The notes: generated by a model from the sequence alone, not told the origin. 43,018 bases of DNA from Stutzerimonas stutzeri (GCF_000952685.1 NZ_JYHV01000024.1:68979-111996); one strand, 5' to 3'. Counted from the stretch's first letter, positions 7,850-16,381 are shown. Program-made: numbers and translations.

Positions 7850-9487
7850 ATGACACGCACCGGCGTTATCGCATTGTCTCTGGTCATTGGACTGGCGGGC
7901 TGCGCCACCCCCAGCCTGACCAACCTCACGCCCTCCTCCGTTGCTCGCTCACCAGTGCCGCTCTACCCGTTGCGAGCACAGGTTGACGGTCGTGGCAACC
8001 GCATCGCGCACGTTAACGCGGTCATCCATGGCGCCCCTTGGGCCATGATGCCGTTGCCAAGTGGTCAACACGCGGTGGGCTATTTCGCCGACACCTGCGA
8101 AACCAACATCCCATATCACTTCAGTGTTGGTTATCAGCGCCGCAACTGGCTCGGCTCCGGCTACTCGAGCACCGTCCATGAGAAGCGCTTCCCGGAAGCC
8201 TCCGGTTACGTCATGAATGTGACCGGCGAACCGGTGCCGGACGATTGTTCGGCACCCGTTGGCCTGACCTTAAGCGTGAACAGTACGGCTGATGAGGTGG
8301 ATGCGGAACCGGGGGACGGCATTTGCCGATCCGTTTCCAATCGCTGCACGCTCAGAGCGGCGGTGATGGAAAGCAACGCGCACCAGGGCCACGATCTGAT
8401 AGAGGTGCCATCGGGGCATTACGTGCTGTCGTTAACCGGTAGCGAGACCGCGGACATACCGAACGATGCGATCGGCGACCTGGACATCACTGATGGATTG
8501 ACGCTGACGGGACTTGGACGTGCGGCGAGGAACGCCGATCTCCAGGTCATCGTCGACGCAGGGGCCATCGACCGGATCTTCGATATCTATGCCAGCTCGC
8601 CGCGGGCGGTGACGCTCAGCTATCTGCGATTGGAAAACGGCCGGCCCATGGGCAGCGGCGGCGGCGCGATCTGGAATCGCGGCAACCTGCGTATGGACCG
8701 GATGCTGTTGCGCGGCAACACCATCGATCATGAGCTGGAAACCTCCTGCGCGGCCTTTCCAAGCCGACGCCTGTGCAACCGTGGCGCGGGCCTGTTCAAC
8801 GAGGGCCAGGCGCTGGTTGCGCGCTCGACCATCGAACAGAACTCGACCGGACGCGAGTCCGGGCACGCTGGCGGCATTTCCAACATGGGCCCGACGGCGC
8901 AGCTGTATGTGCGCGACAGTCTTATCACCGGAAATGACGCGCGCTTCTGGGGCGGGCTGCTGAACTATCAGGGCACCGTCGACATCCTGAATAGCACTTT
9001 CATCGACAATCGCAGCACCACCGGTGGTGTCCGAGCCGCAGAGATCGGCAATGTCGACGGCAAGATATCGGTCCGCAACGCGACGTTCAGCAATCACTCG
9101 CAGTTGTTCAGTCATACCGGTACCGGCGAGTTCCGCCTGGCCAACAGCCTGGTCGAAATACGCGCCTTCAACGATATGCCGTTCTGCAGTGGCACGCTGA
9201 TCAGCGGCAGCTTCAATGCCATCGGTGGCTCCGGAGGCGGACTTTACGATTTCCTCGGTGGCTGCGGCTTCACCCCCACTACCGCAGACGAAGCCGGGGT
9301 ACGCCTGTACCTCGGCGCACTGCAAGACAACGGAGGCCCGACTCGCACCGTCGCGCTGCGTGAACCGCTCGAAGACAGCCCCTACTTCGACCCCATCGAC
9401 ATGGGCGGCGTGCTTTGCCCTGACACCGATCAGCGCGGCAGCCCGCGTGATGATCGACAGTGCGATCCGGGTGCGTTCGAGTTCTGA
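7850..9487 (+). CDS. Beta-helix lipoprotein with CSLREA-like and choice-of-anchor Q-like segments
   Basis: A 545-residue predicted lipoprotein. The signal peptide ends in the lipobox LAGC (C18). After an N-terminal domain of about 115 residues, residues near 140-180 carry a CSLREA-type signature (GDGICRS then RCTLRAAVMESNA). Asn/Gly-rich repeats typical of a right-handed parallel beta-helix follow. The C-terminus (LGALQDNGGPTRT, later RGSPRDDRQCDPGAFEF) matches the domain often called choice-of-anchor Q. Many Cys residues in pairs suggest disulfides in the envelope. AAAGGGG precedes the start. The function is unknown; related proteins are usually surface or envelope proteins. It is likely monocistronic and converges on the TerB-like gene. 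Confidence 0.8.
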   Translation: MTRTGVIALSLVIGLAGCATPSLTNLTPSSVARSPVPLYPLRAQVDGRGNRIAHVNAVIHGAPWAMMPLPSGQHAVGYFADTCETNIPYHFSVGYQRRNWLGSGYSSTVHEKRFPEASGYVMNVTGEPVPDDCSAPVGLTLSVNSTADEVDAEPGDGICRSVSNRCTLRAAVMESNAHQGHDLIEVPSGHYVLSLTGSETADIPNDAIGDLDITDGLTLTGLGRAARNADLQVIVDAGAIDRIFDIYASSPRAVTLSYLRLENGRPMGSGGGAIWNRGNLRMDRMLLRGNTIDHELETSCAAFPSRRLCNRGAGLFNEGQALVARSTIEQNSTGRESGHAGGISNMGPTAQLYVRDSLITGNDARFWGGLLNYQGTVDILNSTFIDNRSTTGGVRAAEIGNVDGKISVRNATFSNHSQLFSHTGTGEFRLANSLVEIRAFNDMPFCSGTLISGSFNAIGGSGGGLYDFLGGCGFTPTTADEAGVRLYLGALQDNGGPTRTVALREPLEDSPYFDPIDMGGVLCPDTDQRGSPRDDRQCDPGAFEF

Positions 9488-9587
9488 CCGGCATGGGGCG
9501 GCTTGTCATGATTTAGATCGTCGTCGGTCATGTGCAGGCTGCGGCGCGAACTGGCGAGATGAGTTTTCATCAGGCCCCTAGCGGCAC

Positions 9588-10025
9588 TCAGCTGCCAAGC
9601 ACGTTCAGTTTGGTGCGTATGAACTCTGAATGCGGCACATACAGCAGCTCGGCGATACGGCGAATCAGGTGGTCTTCATACTTGTGAATGTCGCCATCGG
9701 CGGCAGCGACGCGCCACAGTGCCTCGATCAGCGCGACTCTATCCTCCATCGAATACTGCGCATTGATCAGCGTTGTGAATTCGTACAGCGATGTCGATCG
9801 CTTGGCCGATTCCTGCGCGGCGGCGACCAGGGATGCGAGTTCGGCATCTTCCAGCCCCGAGCCCTGGCGAATGGCTTCGATGATAGCTTTCTGTTCTTCG
9901 GCCTCGCTTTCATAGTCCGCACGGCCGACCTCGATCAGCAGCGCCGCCGCAGCCACTTCGACGCCGGGCGGCGTACGGTCATCGTCCTCGCTGCGATCGA
10001 ACAGCGCCTTGAGTGTTTTCAGCAT
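9588..10025 (-). CDS. TerB-like (tellurite resistance/DUF533-type) protein
   Basis: A 145-residue all-helical cytoplasmic protein of the TerB/COG4103 family. An acidic helix-loop near the C-terminus (VAAADGDIHKYEDHLIRRI) is the characteristic putative metal-binding segment, and a related helix pair lies at residues 20-60. The start at 10025 is chosen because AGAGAGGA lies 6 nt upstream (10032-10038); the ATG at 10031 would overlap that ribosome binding site. No other ter genes are nearby, so a role in tellurite resistance should not be assumed. The family is more generally linked to metal or envelope stress. Confidence 0.75.
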   Translation of the reverse strand: MLKTLKALFDRSEDDDRTPPGVEVAAAALLIEVGRADYESEAEEQKAIIEAIRQGSGLEDAELASLVAAAQESAKRSTSLYEFTTLINAQYSMEDRVALIEALWRVAAADGDIHKYEDHLIRRIAELLYVPHSEFIRTKLNVLGS

Positions 10026-10330
10026 GGTCATCCTCTCTGCACAGGTTGGTGTTCGACTGCGCGGCCTCGGCGAGTTTCGCGGATCCCGCGGCACGTTTCA
10101 GGTCACCACTGAAGAAGTTGTAGATCAGCAGGACCGTGATGATGCCACCATGACTGCGATCGAACACGCGTCGAGCATCGCCTCGACGCAGCCACGGTCA
10201 ACGCCGGTCGACGATTTCGCAGGCTTGCGTCAACGATACGGTCGGTACAAGCTGCGGCCATCGTTTGGCACGCCGCGTCTGGCGCTTTAAGCTCTGCGGC
10301 CTGCCCGTTGCATCACTCAGAGGATTCCCC
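10026..10330. other. Divergent intergenic region
   Basis: A 305-nt stretch between the TerB-like gene (minus) and the DUF4197 gene (plus). It holds no gene I can support. A minus-strand ORF from 10167 to 9979 encodes a hydrophobic segment but overlaps the TerB start and lacks a good ribosome binding site (see findings). No clear promoter pair was recognised. Confidence 0.4.
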
Positions 10331-11017
10331 ATGCTGCGCACCACTACCCTCATCGCCGGTCTGATGCTGTCCGCTGGCGCTTACGCCCTTTCGCTATCCG
10401 ACCTCAGCCAGGGCGACGCCAACGCCGGCCTCAAGGATGCCCTCAGCCAGGGCGCGAAGGTGGCGGTGCAGCAGCTCGGGCGACCGGGTGGCTTCAGCAA
10501 CGATCCGGATGTGCGCATCGAGCTGCCGGGGAATATCGGCAAGGCCTCTCGCATGCTGAAGATGATGGGCATGGGTGCCCAGGTCGAAGAGCTGGAAAAC
10601 GGCATGAACAAGGCCGCCGAAGCTGCCGTACCACAGGCACAGGCGTTGCTGCTTGATGCGGTGAAGAAGATGACCGTGGCCGACGCCAAGGCGATCCTGG
10701 CTGGTGGCAATGACTCGGCAACTCAGTATCTGAACAAGACCAGTCGCGAGGAGATCCGCGCCAAGTTCCTGCCCATCATCAAGCAGGCCACTGACAAGGT
10801 CGGCGTCGCCCAGCAATACAATGCACTGGCCAGCAAGGCGTCCGGCCTCGGAGCGGTCGATGCCAAGTACGGCACGGTCGAAGGCTACGTGGCCGAACAG
10901 GCCCTCGATGGACTGTTCACCGTCATTGCCGAACAGGAAGCGAACATCCGTCAGAACCCTGCACAGGCGGCTACCAGCGTGGCGAAGAAGGTCTTCGGCG
11001 TGCTGATGGGCAATTGA
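10331..11017 (+). CDS. Secreted DUF4197 family protein
   Basis: A 228-residue protein with a classical signal peptide (cleavage after GAYA, about residue 19) and a mature helical domain that begins LSLSDLSQGDANAGLKDAL, the recognisable opening of DUF4197. The mature part is rich in Ala and Lys and has no Cys. It is expected in the periplasm or outer membrane. The function of the family is not known. AGAGGA lies about 7 nt before the start at 10331; the longer ORF from 10265 would bury the signal peptide. The hemolysin III-family gene follows after 29 nt and is probably co-transcribed. Confidence 0.82.
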   Translation: MLRTTTLIAGLMLSAGAYALSLSDLSQGDANAGLKDALSQGAKVAVQQLGRPGGFSNDPDVRIELPGNIGKASRMLKMMGMGAQVEELENGMNKAAEAAVPQAQALLLDAVKKMTVADAKAILAGGNDSATQYLNKTSREEIRAKFLPIIKQATDKVGVAQQYNALASKASGLGAVDAKYGTVEGYVAEQALDGLFTVIAEQEANIRQNPAQAATSVAKKVFGVLMGN

Positions 11018-11046
11018 CCGCTGGAGCAGGTCGGGGCTGAACACCG

Positions 11047-11664
11047 ATGTATCACGGAGAAAAATTCAACGCCTGGACGCATCTGGCCGGCGGCGTGCTG
11101 GCTCTGATCGGCACCGTCTGGTTGTTGGTATTGGCTGCCATGGATGGCGACCTGGCCAAGATCGTCAGCGTGGCCATTTACGGATTCACCCTGGTGCTGC
11201 TGTACAGCACCTCGACGATCTATCACAGCGTCCGGGGCCGCGCCAAAGCGGTCATGCAGAAGCTCGATCACCTGTCGATCTACCTGCTGATTGCGGGCAG
11301 TTACACACCCTTCTGCCTGGTTACGCTACGTGGCGCCTGGGGCTGGTGGCTGTTCGGCATCGTCTGGTCGCTGGCGGTGATCGGCATGCTGCAGGAAATC
11401 AAACCGCGTTCGGAGGCGCGGGTATTGTCCATTGTCATCTACGCAGTCATGGGCTGGATCGTGCTGGTGGCAGTCAAGCCGTTGCTTGCCGCACTGGGCA
11501 CCGCCGGCTTCAGTTGGCTGGTGGCTGGTGGCGTGTCGTACACCGCTGGCATCGTATTCTTCGCTTACGATGAGCGTTTCCGCCACTGGCACGGCATCTG
11601 GCACCTGTTCGTCATGGTCGGCAGTCTGCTGCATTTCGTGGCGATCTTGCGCTACGTGGTCTGA
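11047..11664 (+). CDS. trhA: Hemolysin III/TrhA (PAQR-related) membrane protein
   Basis: A 205-residue integral membrane protein with seven hydrophobic segments. The family's metal-site residues are in place: the Ser/His pair in STIYHS after the second helix, Asp in KLDHLSIY, and the C-terminal HGIWHLFVMVGSLLHF with two His on one helix face. This matches the HlyIII/TrhA family, related to PAQR receptors, which has been linked to membrane energetics and lipid homeostasis rather than to haemolysis in most bacteria. No strong ribosome binding site is visible. The gene probably shares a transcript with the DUF4197 gene upstream. Confidence 0.88.
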   Translation: MYHGEKFNAWTHLAGGVLALIGTVWLLVLAAMDGDLAKIVSVAIYGFTLVLLYSTSTIYHSVRGRAKAVMQKLDHLSIYLLIAGSYTPFCLVTLRGAWGWWLFGIVWSLAVIGMLQEIKPRSEARVLSIVIYAVMGWIVLVAVKPLLAALGTAGFSWLVAGGVSYTAGIVFFAYDERFRHWHGIWHLFVMVGSLLHFVAILRYVV

Positions 11665-11699
11665 CGCCCGGTCGGCCAACCGAAACCCCGTCCAGTCGT

Positions 11700-12155
11700 T
11701 CAGAGTTCGTGCATGCGATTGACCTGCTGCGCCAGGCGCATGGTTTCGTGCTCTTCCAACTGCAGCATTTCCTCCAGCAGCTCGCGTGCCCGGTCAAGGC
11801 CGGGGCGGGTTTCCAGCGAACGGTACAGATCGATGATCTGATTGTGGATAGCGAAGATCTCCCGCGAGATCTCGTCGACACTCATCTGTCCGTAGGCCTC
11901 GCCGTCAAGATCAAGCGCCAGCCTGTCGCCCTCGACGGCATCGTGCAGTCGAGTGTGTAACGCACGCGGGTCGGCATGCTCCTTGATCCGGGCGATGGTG
12001 CTGGTCAGGCCCTGCTCATGTTGCGCCAGATAGACCAGCAGCATCTTGGCCAACGAGTCGCTGCGTTCATTCGCCCCGTCGCTCATGCAGGTGGACAGCC
12101 GCGCATGGGCCTGGCTGGTCCAGTCGATAAGGTCTTCGCATCGTTCGATGTTCAT
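11700..12155 (-). CDS. Hypothetical helical protein
   Basis: A 151-residue protein that I cannot assign to a family. It is predicted to be almost entirely helical, with acidic helices and His-containing segments (LAQHEQGL and LEEHETMRLAQQ) reminiscent of four-helix-bundle metal proteins, but no complete hemerythrin or ferritin motif is present. No signal peptide or membrane segment. The start at 12155 is supported by an excellent ribosome binding site (AGGGAGGA, 5-6 nt upstream). It converges on the trhA-like gene and diverges from the copper operon, which may be coincidental. Confidence 0.7.
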   Translation of the reverse strand: MNIERCEDLIDWTSQAHARLSTCMSDGANERSDSLAKMLLVYLAQHEQGLTSTIARIKEHADPRALHTRLHDAVEGDRLALDLDGEAYGQMSVDEISREIFAIHNQIIDLYRSLETRPGLDRARELLEEMLQLEEHETMRLAQQVNRMHEL

Positions 12156-12367
12156 GATTCCTCCCTGCGCCGCGGTAAGGTTGCCCGGCATCATCTCCGG
12201 ACAGGTTGTCGAGCAGGACGGCAGCACAACGATGCAATCATGCTCGGCAGTAATTGAACAGTGCTGAGCGTCGGCGGAGGAAAATAACTCGGCGCCGAGC
12301 GCGATCAGGCACGACGGCGGAACCGCCTTTGCGCGCTATCTTCGAACAAACGCCATGTGAAGATTAC

Positions 12368-12398
12368 TTGACCTTGCCATAAGGGAAAGCTTGAGGAT
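12368..12398 (+). promoter_or_regulatory. CueR-like (MerR-type) copper-responsive promoter
   Basis: A -35 TTGACC (12368-12373) overlaps an imperfect inverted repeat, ACCTTGCC (12371-12378), 5-nt centre, GGAAAGCT (12384-12391), with six of eight positions symmetric. This arrangement, with a repeat between an over-long -35/-10 spacing of 19-20 nt, is that of MerR-family promoters. The half-sites resemble CueR operators upstream of copZ/copA in pseudomonads. The -10 (GAGGAT or AGGATT) is poor, as expected for an activator-dependent promoter. It lies about 70 nt upstream of the HMA gene. No cueR gene is in the window, so the regulator would act from elsewhere. Confidence 0.55.
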
Positions 12399-12440
12399 TC
12401 AGCCAAAGCCGGATGGGCCGGCCGCTGGGGAGGACTTTCC

Positions 12441-12704
12441 GTGAGTTCCATCGATATTCAGGTACAGGGCATGACGTGCGGCGCTTGTGTTCGCCACGTC
12501 ACTCAGGCGTTGAATCCCATTTCCGGTGTCGACGCGATCAACGTCGACCTCGAGAGCGGCCTGGTTCGCGTCGAAGGCGACCCGGACAGCACCGCGCTGC
12601 TTGCCGCACTGAATGACGCCGGCTACCCGGCGCAACTTTCCAGCCAGGCAAGCCCCGCCGCAGCACCCACCAAGGGTTGCGGCAGCGGCTGCGGTTGTCG
12701 CTGA
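12441..12704 (+). CDS. CopZ-like HMA copper chaperone with a Cys-rich tail
   Basis: An 87-residue cytoplasmic protein with one heavy-metal-associated domain (residues 1-68); the metal-binding motif is MTCGAC (C13, C16). It would carry Cu(I) to an exporter or to the CueR-type regulator. After the domain a linker rich in Ala and Ser leads to a C-terminal CGSGCGC cluster, an extra potential metal site not found in plain CopZ. The start is GTG at 12441, chosen because GGGGAGGA lies at 12427-12434. An overlapping ORF starting at 12413 is a shadow. First gene of the copper operon. The DUF411 gene follows after 23 nt. Confidence 0.88.
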   Translation: MSSIDIQVQGMTCGACVRHVTQALNPISGVDAINVDLESGLVRVEGDPDSTALLAALNDAGYPAQLSSQASPAAAPTKGCGSGCGCR

Positions 12705-12727
12705 TTTCCATTAACTGGAGTGCTTTC

Positions 12728-13171
12728 ATGGCTATCACCCAATCCAAACTTGCTGTCATCGCCGCCCTGTTCATGGTCGGTAGCGCCCAGGCCGCCCAGG
12801 TCATTGACGTTCACCGCGACGCCAACTGCGGCTGCTGCAAAGACTGGGTCAAATATCTGCAGGCCAACGGCTTCGAGGTTCGCGATCATGTCGAGACCAA
12901 CATGAGCGCGGTCAAGCAGAAGCTGGGCGTGGTGCCCCGGCTGGGTTCCTGCCACACCGGCGTGATCGACGGGAAGTTCGTCGAAGGTCACGTGCCGGTG
13001 GCACAGATTCACGAGCTGCAACGTCGCCAGGATCTGCGCGGCGTAGCGGCGCCGGGCATGCCGGCCGGCTCGCCCGGTATGGATTACGGCCAACCCGCCC
13101 AGGCCTACCAGGTTATTGGCTTGACCACAGACGGCAAGGACGTGGTGATGGCGGACTATCCGGCAGATTGA
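12728..13171 (+). CDS. Periplasmic DUF411 metal-binding protein
   Basis: A 147-residue protein with a signal peptide cleaved after GSAQA (about residue 22). The DUF411 motif NCGCCKDW (C34, C36, C37) lies just inside the mature protein, and GSCHTGVIDGKFVEGHVPV, a second Cys/His segment, follows. DUF411 proteins accompany copper and silver resistance genes and are thought to bind metal in the periplasm, although the biochemical role is not settled. GGAG lies 9-10 nt before the start at 12728; the ORF from 12677 runs into the end of the preceding gene. Part of the copper operon. Confidence 0.87.
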   Translation: MAITQSKLAVIAALFMVGSAQAAQVIDVHRDANCGCCKDWVKYLQANGFEVRDHVETNMSAVKQKLGVVPRLGSCHTGVIDGKFVEGHVPVAQIHELQRRQDLRGVAAPGMPAGSPGMDYGQPAQAYQVIGLTTDGKDVVMADYPAD

Positions 13172-13255
13172 AGCAGGCCGACCGCAGAAACCTGACAGCC
13201 TGCCAACGCCTGCCGTCGGCAGCGCGTTCGACTACGTCTGATGGAATGGAAAACC

Positions 13256-15103
13256 ATGCGCTGCACCTCTTCACGCCGCACCTTCGTCAAAGGCCTGGCC
13301 GCCAGCGGCATCACCGCCGGGCTGGGCATCTGGCGCCAGCCGGTGTGGGCCGTTGCACGCCCCGATCAGCTGAGTGATCAGGGTGTGCTGGCTGGCACCG
13401 AGTTCGACCTGACCATCGATTCGATGACGGTCGACTTCACCGGCAAACGCCGCACCGCCATGGCCATCAACGGCAGCATCCCCGGCCCGCTGCTGCGCTG
13501 GCGCGAAGGCGACACCGTGACGCTGCGGGTGCGCAATCGGCTGCCACAGGACACCTCGATCCACTGGCACGGCATTCTGCTGCCGGCCAACATGGACGGC
13601 GTGCCCGGCTTCAGCTTTGCCGGCATCGCCCCGGACGGCCTGTACGAATACCGCTTCAAAGTGAAGCAGAGCGGCACCTACTGGTATCACAGCCACTCGG
13701 CCTTCCAGGAACAGCTCGGCGTCTATGGCCCGTTGATCATCGATCCAAAGGAGCCCGAGCCGTTCACCTACGATCGCGACTATGTGGTGATGCTCAGCGA
13801 CTGGAGCGACGAAAGCCCGGCCCGGGTGCTGGCCAAACTGAAAAAACAGGCCGATTACTACAATCGCGGGCGGCGCACGCTGGGTGATTTCATCAATGAC
13901 GTGGCCGAACAGGGCTGGAGCGAAACCCTGAGCAACCGCTGGGCCTGGGCGAAGATGAACATGTCACCGACCGATCTCGCCGATGTCAGCGGCGAAACCT
14001 ACACCTACTTGCTCAACGGCCAAGCGCCGGACGGCAACTGGACCGGTCTGTTCGAAACCGGCGAGCGCATTCGCCTACGGCTGATCAACGGCTCGGCGAT
14101 GACCTACTTCGACTTCCGTATTCCGGGGCTCAAGCTTACCGTGGTCGCGGTGGACGGTCAGAACGTCGCGCCGGTGGAAGTCGAAGAACTGCGCCTGGCC
14201 GTGGCCGAAACGGTCGACATCATTGTCGCCCCGGTTGGCCACCAGGACGCCTATACCCTGTTCGCCCAATCCATGGACCGCAGCGGTTATGCCCGCGGGA
14301 CTCTGGCCACGCGCCAAGGGCTGAGCGCCCCGGTACCGCAACCCGATCCTCGCCCCGAACTGAGCATGAGCGACATGGGCCATGGCGATCACGGCTCGCA
14401 TGGCACTGGCGGCTCACAGCAGCCGATGTCCCCTGGCGCCACCAGGCACGACGCGATGAATCATGGCGAAATAGAACACGGGCAGATGGATCAGGAACAA
14501 ATGAATCATGCGGGAATGACCGGCATGGGTCATTCAGCGATGGGCCATGGCAGCGCCCGCCCCATGAGCGGCAGCCAGATGCAGACCCACCCGGCCAGCG
14601 AAACCGACAATCCCCTCGTGGATATGCAGACCATGATGCCCGTTGCCAAGCTGGACGATCCCGGCATCGGACTGCGCGACAACGGTCGCCGTGTATTGAC
14701 CTATGCCGACCTGCGCAGCGTCTTCCCCGACCCGGATGGCCGCGAGCCGACACGCACCATCGAGCTGCACCTGACCGGCCACATGGAGCGTTTCGCCTGG
14801 TCATTCGATGGCGTCCCCTTCGCCAATGCCGAACCGGTTCGCCTGACGTACGGCGAGCGGGTGCGCTTCGTGTTGGTCAACGACACCATGATGCACCACC
14901 CCATCCATTTGCACGGGATGTGGAGCGACCTGGAAGACGAGCACGGCAACTTCAAGCTGCGCAAACACACCATCGACATGCCACCCGGTTCCAGGCGCAG
15001 CTACCGCGTCACCGCCGATGCTCTCGGTCGCTGGGCCTATCACTGCCACATGCTGATGCACATGGACCTCGGAATGTTCCGTGAAGTCCGCGTTGAAGAA
15101 TGA
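13256..15103 (+). CDS. copA: Copper-resistance multicopper oxidase CopA (PcoA-type)
   Basis: A 615-residue periplasmic multicopper oxidase that oxidises or sequesters Cu(I). It is Tat-exported: SRRTFVKGL near the N-terminus is a twin-arginine signal. Copper ligands are complete: HWHG (H103, H105) and WYHSH in the first domain, HPIHLHG and WAYHCHMLMHMDLGM at the C-terminus. A Met/His-rich insert of about 75 residues (about 14365-14585), with repeats such as MGHGDHG and MNHAGMTGMGH, is typical of CopA and binds additional copper. I chose ATG 13256, which places RR at residues 7-8 and has GGAA upstream; ATG 13241 adds five residues and is possible. The start of the next gene follows 11 nt after the stop. 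Confidence 0.95.
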   Translation: MRCTSSRRTFVKGLAASGITAGLGIWRQPVWAVARPDQLSDQGVLAGTEFDLTIDSMTVDFTGKRRTAMAINGSIPGPLLRWREGDTVTLRVRNRLPQDTSIHWHGILLPANMDGVPGFSFAGIAPDGLYEYRFKVKQSGTYWYHSHSAFQEQLGVYGPLIIDPKEPEPFTYDRDYVVMLSDWSDESPARVLAKLKKQADYYNRGRRTLGDFINDVAEQGWSETLSNRWAWAKMNMSPTDLADVSGETYTYLLNGQAPDGNWTGLFETGERIRLRLINGSAMTYFDFRIPGLKLTVVAVDGQNVAPVEVEELRLAVAETVDIIVAPVGHQDAYTLFAQSMDRSGYARGTLATRQGLSAPVPQPDPRPELSMSDMGHGDHGSHGTGGSQQPMSPGATRHDAMNHGEIEHGQMDQEQMNHAGMTGMGHSAMGHGSARPMSGSQMQTHPASETDNPLVDMQTMMPVAKLDDPGIGLRDNGRRVLTYADLRSVFPDPDGREPTRTIELHLTGHMERFAWSFDGVPFANAEPVRLTYGERVRFVLVNDTMMHHPIHLHGMWSDLEDEHGNFKLRKHTIDMPPGSRRSYRVTADALGRWAYHCHMLMHMDLGMFREVRVEE

Positions 15104-15114
15104 AGGAGAACCCC

Positions 15115-15411
15115 ATGACCAGGTTCAAGCAAAACACCCTGCTCGCCTTCGGCCTGTTCGCCGCCCTGCAACTGGGCGTCGCCCATGCACAGCGCGAACA
15201 CGAAGGGCATCACTCCGAGAATGCACCGCAAGCAACCCAACCCAGGTCGCAGCAAGGCGGCATGAGTCAGGGCATCGATCACGACAAGATGATGCAGATG
15301 CATGACGAGCACATGGGCGACGGTCACATGGACCACGGCAACATGGACAATGGCCAGATGAACCAGAACATGCCCAAGGGAGCCGAACAGGGCCAGCAGC
15401 ATGACCACTGA
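15115..15411 (+). CDS. Small Met/His-rich periplasmic copper-binding protein
   Basis: A 98-residue protein with a signal peptide (cleavage after VAHA, about residue 25) and a mature part made almost wholly of His, Met, Asp, Gln and Gly, with clusters such as DHDKMMQMHDEHMGD and MDHGNMDNGQMNQ. It has no Cys and is expected to be unstructured without metal. The composition indicates Cu(I)/Cu(II) buffering in the periplasm. I do not recognise a named family. AAGGAG lies 6-8 nt before the start at 15115. The gene sits between copA and copB and overlaps copB by 11 nt. Confidence 0.8.
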   Translation: MTRFKQNTLLAFGLFAALQLGVAHAQREHEGHHSENAPQATQPRSQQGGMSQGIDHDKMMQMHDEHMGDGHMDHGNMDNGQMNQNMPKGAEQGQQHDH

Positions 15412-16381
15412 CAGGCCGCGCACCACCATAATCCAGGCGAGGCAAAAGGCCTTCCGGTCGCCTGTTCGGCTGTCGCTTGCCATCGCCCTGGGCCTGGTCG
15501 CTGGAGCGAGCCAGGCCCAGGAGACCATGGGCCATGCCGGTCACGGAGCGCCGATGGACCACAGCCAGATGAATCACGAAGCTATGGATCATGGCGCCAT
15601 GCACCACGGCTCCACATCACAGGACGCCGGCGCGCATCCGCCGACAACCGGAATTCCGCCAGGACAGGAAACCCGTTCGCCGGTACCGACGATTAGCGAT
15701 ACGGACCGAGCTGAGGCATTCCCCAACTTGCCGCCACACCAGATGCACCAAGGTGGGTCGAATTTTTTTGTCCTCGCCGATCAGGTGGAATGGCAGGATG
15801 CCGGCGACGGCAGCGCGCTGGCCTGGGACCTGTCCGGCTGGCTCGGCGGCGACATCGACCGCATGGCCTGGCGCTCCGAAGGCGAACGCATCAAAGGCCA
15901 CACCGACGAGGCTGAACTGCAGCTGCTCTGGAGTCATGCCATCAGCCCTTGGTGGGAGACTGTCGCCGGCATTCGCCAGGACTTCGAGCCCGGCTCGGCG
16001 CAAACCTGGGCGGCTCTCGGCATACAGGGAATGCCGCTGTATGGGTTGGAGACCGAAGTCACCGCTTTCATCGGCGAAGGCGGCCAGAGCGCGCTGCGCC
16101 TGGAGGCCGAATACGACATGCTGCTGACTCAGCGCTGGGTGCTGCAGCCCACTGTCGAAATCAATCTGCATGGGCGCAATGACGAATCTCGCGGCGTCGG
16201 TTCGGGCCTCAGCGAAGCCAGCGCTGGATTGCGCCTGCGCTACGAGATCAGCCGGCAATTCGCACCATATGTGGGTGTAAGCTGGAACCGTGCTTATGGC
16301 AACAGCGCTGACCTGCAGCGTGCCGAAGGTGAGGATGCAAATGAAGCCCGCCTGGTGGCGGGTATCCGATTCTGGTTCTGA
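15401..16381 (+). CDS. copB: Outer-membrane copper-resistance protein CopB (PcoB-type)
   Basis: A 326-residue protein with an extended N-terminus, a signal peptide ending near ASQAQ (about residue 40), a Met/His-rich segment (residues 43-71, MNHEAMDHGAMHHG and similar), and a C-terminal beta-barrel domain that starts near SNFFVLADQVEW. The final residue is Phe (GIRFWF), typical of outer-membrane barrels. CopB/PcoB proteins bind copper in the outer membrane or periplasm. The start at 15401 overlaps the preceding gene by 11 nt and lacks a strong ribosome binding site, consistent with coupled translation. Fourth structural step of the copper operon after chaperone, DUF411 protein and CopA. Confidence 0.93.
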   Translation: MTTDRPRTTIIQARQKAFRSPVRLSLAIALGLVAGASQAQETMGHAGHGAPMDHSQMNHEAMDHGAMHHGSTSQDAGAHPPTTGIPPGQETRSPVPTISDTDRAEAFPNLPPHQMHQGGSNFFVLADQVEWQDAGDGSALAWDLSGWLGGDIDRMAWRSEGERIKGHTDEAELQLLWSHAISPWWETVAGIRQDFEPGSAQTWAALGIQGMPLYGLETEVTAFIGEGGQSALRLEAEYDMLLTQRWVLQPTVEINLHGRNDESRGVGSGLSEASAGLRLRYEISRQFAPYVGVSWNRAYGNSADLQRAEGEDANEARLVAGIRFWF

